Assembly: GCF_051535235.1 (NCBI RefSeq)
Contig: NZ_JBPPLZ010000003.1
Coordinates: 124,001 to 188,000 of the forward strand
DNA length: 64,000 nucleotides
Direction of reading: 5' to 3'
Source: Nitrobacter sp051535235
GTDB lineage: Bacteria; Pseudomonadota; Alphaproteobacteria; Rhizobiales; Xanthobacteraceae
Part shown: in pieces, positions 21,901 through 26,013 of the stretch
Layout: the number at the start of each line of letters is the position of its first letter
Numbering within the stretch: position 1 is the stretch's first letter
Notes under the pieces: model-generated
The model's database searches: none
What the model saw: only the letters and a program-made list of their open reading frames with translations
Told to the model about the DNA's origin: nothing
Program-made: the position numbers and the translations under genes

Positions 21901-22556
21901 TCGCCGATGGTCTTGCGGCGCTGGCCAGCCTTGACAGCAATCATGACGGCATTATCGACGCAGCCGATCATGACTTCGCCAAGCTGCTGGTCTGGCAGGA
22001 CGTCAACCATAATGGCGTCAGCGATGCGGGCGAACTGAAGGGACTAGCCGATCTCGGCATCCTCAGCATCGATCTTGCGACCACGCCGGGAACGCCGATC
22101 GACGGCCAGTCGGTACCCGCGCTCGGCACGTTCAACTACGCGGACGGCTCGAAGGGTTCGTACGCCGAAGTGGAGTTCGACACGTCGTTTGGCGAGGCGT
22201 CGGACGACCATCACGGACACACGCAAACCGGAACCGATGGCGTTGCCGACACCTTCGCGCTCGCCACCACCGAGACCGCGGACACCATCCTCCACTACAA
22301 TTTTGCCGAGGGTGACAAGCTCGACCTGTCCGCGCTGCTCGATACCAACTTCGGGCCGTCAAGCAGCCCGTCGGATTTCGTCAAGCTGACGCAGCAGGGG
22401 ACCGATGTTCACGTCCAGGTCGATACCAATGGTCCGGCCGGCGGCGCGCACTTCGTCGATGTCGCGGTGCTGTCGAACTATTCGATGAGCAATGCTGATA
22501 TCGTGAACGCGGTGTTCGCGGGTCAGGAGCATCAGCTTCACGTCACGACGACCTGA
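6975..22556 (+). CDS. Giant LapA-like type I-secreted adhesin (T1SS-143/VCBS-like repeats, jelly-roll domains, vWA, RTX)
   Basis: A protein of about 5193 residues. The ATG at 6975 is chosen because GAGGA lies 8 nt upstream; a TTG at 6960 is in frame. Order: a retention-module-like domain (about 20-120); a di-alanine site PAAG (124-127) in a Gly/Ser linker; about 18 repeat units (about 190-4265), each rich in GDGD and closing with a DD(G/T/V)P motif, resembling T1SS-143/DUF5801 repeats; three related jelly-roll-like domains (about 1733-1902, 2536-2712, 3051-3232); a von Willebrand A domain (about 4275-4466) with MIDAS DTSGS at D4281; RTX nonapeptides (about 4680-4737); EF-hand-like loops (DVNGNGKID, DSNHDGIID, DVNHNGVSD; about 4909-5024); and a C-terminal secretion domain. 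I noticed no cysteine. It should be Ca2+-folded outside the cell, anchored by the N-terminus and used for adhesion or biofilm. The secretion genes converge on it. Confidence 0.93.
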   Translation: MNGPFHVAQADTSEAGGGGDKQHPRIVKVTKPYGDQSVVVSLSYDGSVRADLSSIASEKITLVHIGEKLIILFDNHSTVTLEPFFDSTGKPLHDVTVEVAPGRDITSAEFATLFPVTDDPSVLPAAGNGSGSGAQASGANFTSVGIDPLAPSNPIPLLGQEELPSFVINDIPTSGFINDRPKALSNDALIFDEDGLPGGNKGGIGDYDQSGNGPIFATGTLAHDYHRDADGVHESTLLLGTGAPSGFSYKLSDDGLVLTVSQIQNGSSVDVLRITLTDRISGQYTLQQLHAIDHAPGGNENDQVFTFRYRVTDSNGDTADGSLKLTVNDDSPVTAKNESVTFDEDALGGNLGGVGDYHESNNGPITATGTLSHSYGSDGAGTLLLTANGAPEGFHYSVNSSGTVLTVSQMQNGSSVDVIQVSLTDRFSGNYTVKQLHAIQHESGHDENNQDFTFTYVVTDHDSDSVTGTLSLTVNDDTPIIGVGVNQNSEGGRWTLTLDESIGGDRGGNGNGASDDVGSNKTPDPSGTHPIGEVTSRQFDLEDLFTISKSGGADGEKSVTYAYSLSLSGAGENTGVATTLRVTDGAGHYPNDTIYLFKVSDTEIVGRVGNDPNGAIALRITLTDPGDIDNGKIVIDQYMAIDHGSDGNDFDSTQLLKLVGENASLGVTLTGVITDGDNDQATSSATAVLADDQHSRIAIEDDGPSVRVSIDRHFEITIDETPGNQNDDVTGPLHVFDGVANRGDDPHEPGPVLAYARSDGAAATVSAVFGTDGPWHGSVSQATSYGLSVINGTDSGLATTEGREIFLFKEGDLIVGRYDSPTDGNTTVNGNDPAAFAIAIDPNTGVVSMVQYVSIKHPEIFDNDDQVTLNGKTVSVVVTVTDGDGDQASGSADISRAIHFDDDGPKITGRAISETVDEDDIKTPYATGTSPNDGNGDGSYTDSPSDNGSGPADVFGTLAGHVDFGADGPGAYAYRFISNATSTMAGLHLTSHGQDLHYSVSGDILTAYTTGAGGHTVFTLTVDHTTGNYAFKLYDSLDHVNANGQNTTLETGRWDLGQIDFGSILKATDGDGDSVTLAGQFTITIRDDVPVAHDVTAPKVLDDEAQSLFTPTNSGGNGDVSPNTNTFSGGDGSLFAPGADGIRSIAFTPPTGIEAIYKMGNGLAGQEGVHYTTTTSGDHTILTAIGNVSHNVVFTLDVDSDGSYTLKVSEPLVHPTSSTTEENLTIKVGFTVTDSDGDRDSGSLTFKVNDDTPTVDVDRAHDRRGDDVTLGTLTLDESIHQLPGDTNATSDNVSGVTGPAYPFLTAADPSKAIGIVSTPTSGQGTSLAGLFAVDVDFGADGAKAAAVKEYAFTLKNDYGQAVSAGSIHGVETNLVVTALAGTSLAGLSDNARTIYLFKEADGSIVGRIGDNPNGPIALHIVITDSGSGPKMSIEQYLPVEHGNHNSSDESAFLTFDDRDASLGITLTVTATDGDGDVASDSKTVTIADSRNSIIEIQDDGPRITGFSASGTVIQDETPGVTGADPNGSNDVASSGLPAGVLTLFDGVANKGVDTDVANAQKEHGAIGFATSQGSIVHVSADFGTDGAAINNSQVLSLAIAGGNGADSGLQTTDGHRIYLFIENGLIVGRYDGTDPGLGVTNGSYGSSVDPAAFAVALGQDGTISIAQYVSLNNPTPGSSDAAHDEAASGLKNIQATVTLTDGDGDRVSQTINISGNIVFQDDGPSLTVTAPAAINGLDFGTFALNGNAWGTGSGVAIGTNGGWTISDANDGHSANPIGNTGGGAVQLERVGDGYQGMHSSTNGYMVDLDASPHDVKISQVVNGLVTGQSYELRFEAGAPVPNSAHLEVWFGGVKIYDLDPNGQMTAYDIKIKGGFGDGSNLLEFRETGAPDNQGSYLANVSVGLIVIDESAGNQPNTNDVDPNSLFAAVAHKGVDPDMTAGPQFAAGTSAVVNVAANFGADGPWHGSVTEATIFSLSTTSGMDSGLTTTAGQSIHLFNEPYGGVGYVVGRFDSNGDQSITSADDAAFAFRIDPTTGVLSLVQYVSLHQPNIHSNNEGVFLNAGALSVSVTVTDGDGDTATKIVDVSANVSFLDDGPDLVVTAITGGGSGTAPEPGGSWVVVNPGNIDTAGTDLGGTGPVPLQQVGGIVVDESAGNQPITNDVDPNNLFNAVANKGTDADMTAGPQFAAGVSAAVNVAVNFGADGPWHGSVAEATVYTLSTFNGADSGLTTTAGQSIHLLNESYGGVGYVVGRFDSNGDQSITSADDAAFAFRIDPTTGVLSLVQYVSLHQFDTLSNNESAFLNAGSLSVSVTVTDGDGDTATRSADISANVRFDDDGPHADLVATSTALTIDETAGQDASTDDVADIAAHAALFSSIPGTPIEIAQSQAAVVSATGTIYGADGQGAAPVFALNLSGGNGIDSGLDATDGRSVFLYKEGSLIVGREGTSGGTADSNGKVAFAISLDGSSGVLTVAEYIALYHHNPADPNEAASPLTLADNLIQASVTVTDGDGDTSVASVGIGNQIHFLDDGPSVAPAPLNQIVNGQFVEGVWSDPVWWGSMSTSVDGWAIGPSPTGGYTVDLERSPNGYLGMTTSNGAEMVDMGSSPGNIQITQQFSSLTAGQTYAIQFEAGAPFPKTAELQVLWNGQVIGTIHPSGPGALTSYNYIVTTNGTSDALTFREIGTGNAKIDQTWDGHDLMTEDYHGTYLANVGLVATYVVDEDGLAAGNHDLPVPSEGDALGTATSVIGDLHINWGADNYDSSTADTSDANRFYQDGGTLIGRSVTFTSADIGVSGGLSPTSLTSHGDSVVVTLDDAGTHLVGTAIHDGVSRVVFEVSLSDDGTGAFKFTLHDALDHAPNGSENDINITFHFTATDSDGDTATGTFMVGVDDDMPVALGGNIDAGTVYEDGLSDGNPEAGHTATSVTIHAADLAHLVNFGADGPGGIGFNQAANGTLSGLTSDGSAISYKIVGDTLSGVTADNRTIFTLVDDGAGNFVFTLLDNVDHPANGDSGTLTFNLASLFAATDADGDSVVLTGGVNVTIENDVPLVATQANLIVNGSFEDGHGLSGGQWSIYHTLDGGWTTGADGVPFEVQVGGPGGVPAQDGSALVELDSDFTGGSLSGDNHVNTTGHTNSTIQQAIAGTEAGQTYEVTFWYAPRPNEGDADSGSMDVLWNGQVVKTIDSARMTPGVWQQITVFVEGTGPGNTLGFHATGQENSLGALIDNVSLVAAVVVDEDGLAGPNAFGNHDSHQPGDIDVPNADHDGNEATATGLLNIKWGADSADHGADSTTGTYGTLAQDHPGGNGNRSVTFDSSPLAGFGGTLTSGHLTSHGEEIQLSFNADRTVLYGTAGAAGVDARTVFEVSLSDDGSGSFRFVLLDQLDHAAGQNENNIALSFNYVATDSDGDHASGTFTVVVNDDVPVAHADTGSVTEGGELVVAAANGVLYNDAFGADGKDAGGGVVGIEAGATAGGTNAQVGSGVHGAHGTLTLGADGHYSYQLDSGVAESLAKGQTLTDVFTYTMSDGDGDTSSATLTLTITGTNHTPEITVTPTDPVGGYNLVDEAGLPTGSNAAALSEYAHGTIHLTDADGSLDIKTLTVSLGGSSQQVTINDITGPGTQTFDFTSGDAHGTLVISDYDAGTGAANYTYTLTKPVHDTVPNNDADVVSPGDTFKLTVTDADGATGTANLVIDIRDDVPTARGDTDSVGTGTTTDGNVITGADTTSGALGKDTLGADGAHVSSAYGKDGAGSAKPVGTDTVIDGAYGQLKISSDGHYTYTRTSGSMGGVDDVFNYTLTDGDGDTSPATLTIKIGDSTPTIGSNTPDAGGDTARVFEAGLASTTADRINEPAGSHVGESAYPTTAGGTIAFTSVDGVAGVKLNTTSLSSDSSHPTVIHDGMTGDLSAWYSYNPTTGTGAIHYSYTLLDNTLVDPSPRIFSVAVTDADGDAAPAGSLTVTIVDDVPHAVADAALTVLETAGATAGVNLLANDARGADGATVAGVNFNDGGGLHAIAASGVTTLPTANGTYTFQADGTWTFDPLVNPANSNTTGNFTYVITDGDGDTSSALQTVNITNANSTPTAGSQSITVDEDGLAGGIAATQPGDVTGAATTVSGTLIHNYSGDGAAASNAISFTSTGAVLDSLGHAVKSGGVALSYFYNASTHTLYGTTNPADATTAAANAAFKVVLTGSDLTTGNYTYTELKPLDHPGHDADGKNDGPETSYEDNLTINIGYQVKDSNGDTAGGTLSVIVNDDSPLATSQTKTVDENATVNTNLLLILDTSGSMGSGYPSGVTNAIKLDVLKAAVNELFEQYGNEGNVAVRIVSFSDNGVTQGNTWLSLADAKIIVKNLVADGSTNYADAINDAMTAFGSAGKLATGTVQNVAYFISDGAPNSGSGVNSSLENDWTDFLKDHDVTAYALGIGASVSTGPLDPIAYDGVTETNTSAQVVTDLNQLAQTLVGIATDATGNLVTGGSPAGGFGADGGHLQSITVGGETYTYNPAGSGSISGGTHGSFNATTHTLTVTLADGGKLSVNMESGAYTYSPPAVINSNFDVPVGFVLVDNDGDTAGNTLTIHVNNADRAPIVRDDHVITNLYGSGASISIPDYALLFNDKDADGQTITISGVSGALSGTVAQGTGVVTFTDGGFSSNGGSFIYTGTAGGKADTGTVTVDRAQAGNSTLNGTGLDDILLARNSATTLMGYEGNDVLIGGTKSDTLNGGKEADLLVGGGGTDTFIFAAGDSVLTIGGAGTSGTISGYDTIRDFAPGAAGTGERISYSGISVAGNTTANGTDSTLLLHTNAAVASHHIAGGVITFDDVNSFASAVQLTSMSDVAAVTQYLQGVDLGGNGRTLAFEATLGSVTHTFVFIQGSSDANDVLIDLNKVDASSISVSGGQLYVLGTVDSDPIVLDLDHNGFSFTPLADGVQFDINHDGAKDQVAWTKGHDGLLALDVNGNGKIDNGSELFTPDFAGGHFADGLAALASLDSNHDGIIDAADHDFAKLLVWQDVNHNGVSDAGELKGLADLGILSIDLATTPGTPIDGQSVPALGTFNYADGSKGSYAEVEFDTSFGEASDDHHGHTQTGTDGVADTFALATTETADTILHYNFAEGDKLDLSALLDTNFGPSSSPSDFVKLTQQGTDVHVQVDTNGPAGGAHFVDVAVLSNYSMSNADIVNAVFAGQEHQLHVTTT
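12921..13844 (+). repeat. Near-identical internal duplication within the adhesin gene
   Basis: The segments 12921-13118 and 13647-13844 (offset 726 nt, 242 codons) differ by about six bases out of 198 by eye. The flanking parts of the same two repeat units, and all other units, are far more diverged. This indicates recent duplication or gene conversion inside the repeat array. Confidence 0.85.
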
Positions 22557-22575
22557 TCGGATCGTCCGAATGCGA

Positions 22576-22609
22576 AAAACCCGCCGGATGGTCTCCGGCG
22601 GTTTTTTTT
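22576..22609. terminator. Bidirectional intrinsic terminator between adhesin and the convergent genes
   Basis: Arms CCGCCGGA (22581-22588) and TCCGGCGG (22594-22601) with a 5-nt loop are followed by eight T (22602-22609) and preceded by five A (22575-22579). This is a strong terminator for the adhesin on the plus strand, and it also works in reverse for the minus-strand genes. Confidence 0.9.
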
Positions 22610-22729
22610 AAATTCCCGCCTCATGCCGGGCATTCACGTCTTTCGAATTTTTCGAAGAAAGACATCAAGCCGCTCCCGCCAAAACGAAAATCGCATGGCG
22701 CGCGCAGGACAGATCAATCCAATGCGGCT

Positions 22730-23200
22730 CTAAATCTTCTGCCCGCCCTTGCCGCTGCCGACCGTGATGCTGATGCGCTGGATTTCGGTGCGGCCCGCCG
22801 GATACTTGACCTCGATGGTCGCGCTGTCGATGCCGGCGAAATCGGGTTTCGATTTGTAGAAGGCGACGAAGCCGGGTACCTCGAGCGCGAGACACTGCTT
22901 GTAGTTGGTGGCCGTCACGTTGCCGCGCTTGATCGTCAACGTGCCGTTGGCGGGCGGAGCGAGCAGCCGGATGGCGGGCAGGGGACCGCTCGTGCAGTCC
23001 GGCTTCACGTTGAGATAGAGGCCGACCCGGATGTTGGCGGCGGCGGGACCTTTGGCCGTCCGTTCGACGGTCGTTGTCTGAGCCGATGCCGAGGTCATCA
23101 GCGCGAGAGCGAGTGCGGAACTCGTGCCGAATATCGCCAGCGAGATCATGCCGTCTGGAGTGACGCGAGGTTTCGATATCAAGGGACGCACACCATGCAA
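22730..23200 (-). CDS. Exported hypothetical protein, Ig/cadherin-like fold suspected
   Basis: A 156-residue protein with a signal sequence: a basic stretch, then ISLAIFGTSSALALALMTSA with cleavage near SASA. An alternative ATG at 23149 would start directly before the hydrophobic core. The mature part has beta-rich text (IRLLAPPANGTLTIKRGN, then FYKSKPDFAGIDSATIEVKY) that resembles the Ig-like or cadherin-like modules often found in surface proteins, and two Cys residues. It lies 140 nt downstream of the LapG-like peptidase gene on the same strand, so it may be co-transcribed. Its role next to the adhesin system is unknown. Confidence 0.65.
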   Translation of the reverse strand: MHGVRPLISKPRVTPDGMISLAIFGTSSALALALMTSASAQTTTVERTAKGPAAANIRVGLYLNVKPDCTSGPLPAIRLLAPPANGTLTIKRGNVTATNYKQCLALEVPGFVAFYKSKPDFAGIDSATIEVKYPAGRTEIQRISITVGSGKGGQKI

Positions 23201-23339
23201 GCCGGGTTCTTCGCGGGCGGATCACCGCCGCACGATAAGGTGACAGACTGGATAGCATGAAAGCGTCTGCCGTGCAGCCGGGGATGGCACCCCTTCATCG
23301 GAACGAACCCGGCCGGACAAGCCGCCGGCCCCGTGATGA

Positions 23340-24428
23340 TCAGAGTTGAAGCGTGAGCCCGGCGCCGGCGCTCCCCGAAACGCCCGTCGTCTCCGGTCTG
23401 TCGAAATCTGTCATCCGGAAAGCCGCGAGCGGCGCGGCCGAATTGCCCGCCTTGGAGGTGTCGGCGCCATCCGCCGCTGGCTGCACCGCATTCGCGTTGC
23501 GATCGTGCTGGGTCAGGTAGGGCGAGGCAAACAGGCTGATGCCGTTCGCGTTGAGCGCATACATCGGCGTCAGGTAGCCTGCCTCGCCGTCGGTTGCGAG
23601 CGCCGAACGGCGATTGTCGAGTATGACCCAGCTATCGCGATCCCTCACCGCGAGCACGGCATGATCCTCGCGGACCGAACGGTCGCGCACCAGCAAAATG
23701 CGAAGGTCCTGTTCGGCTGTGCCTGTCTCCCGGAGCAGCGCATATTTGGCGATCGCATAGTCCTCGCAGTCGCCGCGGCCGCTGCGAAGCGAGGCGAGGG
23801 GAGCGGACCAGACGTCCAGCACGCTGTATTGCGCGAGGTCGCTGGTGTAGAGGATCGCGCGATTGACGAGCCGGTTCACCGTTTCCAGACGCGCGCGGCC
23901 GTCATGCGTCTTCGCTTCTGCGATCAGCGCCACGAAGCGGGTGGCGGCAGGCGTGCAGGCGGCCGGATCGCTCCGGCAGGCTGCGACTGCGCGCATCTCG
24001 GTATCGAACTCGCCTTTCAGGGCGCGCCATTTGCGCCACAGCACGCCCTCCGGCGCTCTGAACGTAAACAGCCCGAACGGTTCGGCCGACACCGTGCTCG
24101 CCGACACCGTGCCGGCGTTCGCCGCGGGGGCATCCGAGACGACGGTTTCGCCGGAGGTCGAAGCGACGCGAACGGTCTGCTCGGGCGGAGCCTTGCCGTC
24201 CAGCTTCGCCAGAACGCCGTTGATCGAGAAGAAGCGCGCGCCGCTGGTTCGCGAGGTCGGCGCAGGCTTGGGCGGCTCCAGCATCGAAGGTGTAATCAGG
24301 TCATCGAAGATGTGGGTCTTGAGCCTGTCTTTCCTGGCAGCGAGGCTTTCCTGCGTCGTGCCGGCCAGAATCGTGAGGCTGAAAAATGCGCCCGCGACGA
24401 CAACGCGGCACGTGAGTCCGAACAACAT
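23340..24428 (-). CDS. LapG-like periplasmic transglutaminase-like cysteine peptidase (BTLCP family)
   Basis: A 362-residue exported protein with an N-terminal hydrophobic signal (about 1-30). The peptidase core (about 125-290) carries the catalytic triad expected of the family: Cys221 in RGDCEDYA, His256 in REDHAVLAVRD, and Asp271 in WVILDN. The DCED sequence also matches the Ca2+-binding surroundings in LapG. Pseudomonas LapG cleaves the surface adhesin LapA after a di-alanine and is inhibited by the c-di-GMP receptor LapD. Here the candidate substrate is the adjacent giant adhesin with its PAAG site. The protein is about 100 residues longer than typical LapG because of an N-terminal linker and an Ala-rich C-terminal tail. 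It lies downstream of hlyD across a 250-bp gap with possible regulatory elements. Confidence 0.85.
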   Translation of the reverse strand: MLFGLTCRVVVAGAFFSLTILAGTTQESLAARKDRLKTHIFDDLITPSMLEPPKPAPTSRTSGARFFSINGVLAKLDGKAPPEQTVRVASTSGETVVSDAPAANAGTVSASTVSAEPFGLFTFRAPEGVLWRKWRALKGEFDTEMRAVAACRSDPAACTPAATRFVALIAEAKTHDGRARLETVNRLVNRAILYTSDLAQYSVLDVWSAPLASLRSGRGDCEDYAIAKYALLRETGTAEQDLRILLVRDRSVREDHAVLAVRDRDSWVILDNRRSALATDGEAGYLTPMYALNANGISLFASPYLTQHDRNANAVQPAADGADTSKAGNSAAPLAAFRMTDFDRPETTGVSGSAGAGLTLQL

Positions 24429-24678
24429 ACGACGCCCCGATTTTCCGGGATCGTCGGTCGGCTGAAGCCGATCCTCGTCCCGTGTTTGGGACGATCAATA
24501 GTTGCGCGCCGCTAGAACGCCGTTAAAGCCTCGTTGTTTTCCCGTATATATCGGGCAACGAGGCCAACAGGACGATGCCGAAGCACGTAAGATTTAATAG
24601 AAGAATTGCGTAAGATTTGAATCAAAGTGGAAGCGACAACGCGCGGGCCCTTGCAAGAGTGCCCTCCTGCGCGATCTC
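24429..24678. promoter_or_regulatory. Intergenic region with hairpin and direct repeats upstream of the LapG-like gene
   Basis: A composite hairpin combines outer arms CCTCGTTG (24529-24536) and CAACGAGG (24556-24563) with an inner CCCG/CGGG stem (24541-24544 and 24552-24555). Two CGTAAGATTT direct repeats (24586-24595 and 24609-24618) are spaced 23 bp start to start, about two helical turns. They could be a terminator for the transporter operon plus an operator/promoter for the peptidase gene; this is inferred. Confidence 0.45.
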
Positions 24679-26013
24679 TCAACGTTCGCGCAGCGCCTCG
24701 TCGCGAAGCAGCCGGGCAGGCCGGATCAGATAATCGAGAACCGATTTGTGTCCCGTCATCACCTCGACGGTCGCGACCATGCCGGGAATGATCGGCAGCG
24801 GCGTCTTGCTGGTGCCGAGATGGTTCTTCTCGGTCCGGACGATGACACGATAGAACGTTTCCTTTTCGCCGTTGCGGCCCGGCTTGTCGTCGGTGATCGC
24901 GTCGGCGCTGACACGCTCTACCTTTCCGTTCAGCGATCCGTAGACTGAGGAGTCGTAAGCCGAAATCTTCACGATCGCATCCTGGCCGGCTCTGATGAAG
25001 GCGATGTCCTGCGGCCGGATCTGGCCCTCGACCAGCAGGTTGTCGTCCAGCGGAACGATGTCCATCAGATTGCCGCCGGGCTGAATGACGGCTCCGATGG
25101 TCGTCACGTTGATCTTGTTGACGATGCCGTGCACCGGAGATTTCATCTCGGCGCGGAAGACGCGGTCCTTCGCCGACTTGATGTTCTCCTCCAGCACCGC
25201 GAGATCGCCGCGGGATTTTGCGAGGTCTTCGTCGGCCTGCGCCCGCAACGTGGTTTTCGCGCTCTGCAGGCGCGATTCAGCCTCCTGGATTCCGGCCTCT
25301 GCTTTCGCCATCGATGCCTTGGCGACTTCCAGTTGCCCCTGCATCTCGGTGGCTTGCCGCTGGATCCGCAGCAATTCAATCTCGGGAACGACTTTCTGGT
25401 TATAGAGCTTCTGCGTCAGGTCGAGCTCGCGCTGCAAAAGCTTCATCGTATTGGTCAGTTTTTCGGCCGTCGCCTTGTACTCTCCGAGCTCGCTGCGGCG
25501 CTGCGTCGACTGCTGGACGATCACATCGATGTCCTGCGCGAGCTTGCGGGCGCGGGCCTGAAACAGGCTTTGCTCCGCCGCCACCGCGGCGGGCGCGACC
25601 TTCACCAGTTCTTCGGGAAATTCCAGCGTGCTCTTGCCGGCCGACTCGGCCTCCAGCCGCGCCACGCGCGCGGCGGTGGCGTATCGGCGTTCGCGAATCT
25701 CGCCGAGCTCGGATGCGAATTTGATGTCCTCGATGCGCATCACGGTCTGGCCCTTGGAGACGATATCGCCTTCCTTCACCAGAATGGCGCCGACGATGCC
25801 GCCTTCGAGCGATTGCAGCACCTGCATCTGCTGAGTGGGGATCACGCGGCCGTTGCCGCGCTTCACCTCATCGAGGATCGCGAAATTGGCCCATATCAAC
25901 GCGACCACGATCAAAGCCAGCGTCGAGAACAGGATCATGCTCGATGTTCGCGGCGTGCGCAGCTCGACTGCCGCGCGCACGTCATTGGCGAATGCAAAAT
26001 CAGACTGCTGCAT
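24679..26013 (-). CDS. HlyD-family membrane fusion protein of type I secretion system (LapC-like)
   Basis: A 444-residue periplasmic adaptor with one N-terminal transmembrane helix (about 26-47), a biotinyl-lipoyl-like half domain (SLEGGIVGAILVKEGDIV), a long alpha-helical coiled coil (about 115-285), a second lipoyl half with a barrel (PVHGIVNKI, then GGNLMDIVPLDD), and the family ending PGMVATVEVMTGHKSVLDYL. It links the inner-membrane ABC exporter to TolC. Its start overlaps the end of the ABC transporter gene by 14 nt in another frame, indicating translational coupling. Confidence 0.93.
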   Translation of the reverse strand: MQQSDFAFANDVRAAVELRTPRTSSMILFSTLALIVVALIWANFAILDEVKRGNGRVIPTQQMQVLQSLEGGIVGAILVKEGDIVSKGQTVMRIEDIKFASELGEIRERRYATAARVARLEAESAGKSTLEFPEELVKVAPAAVAAEQSLFQARARKLAQDIDVIVQQSTQRRSELGEYKATAEKLTNTMKLLQRELDLTQKLYNQKVVPEIELLRIQRQATEMQGQLEVAKASMAKAEAGIQEAESRLQSAKTTLRAQADEDLAKSRGDLAVLEENIKSAKDRVFRAEMKSPVHGIVNKINVTTIGAVIQPGGNLMDIVPLDDNLLVEGQIRPQDIAFIRAGQDAIVKISAYDSSVYGSLNGKVERVSADAITDDKPGRNGEKETFYRVIVRTEKNHLGTSKTPLPIIPGMVATVEVMTGHKSVLDYLIRPARLLRDEALRER

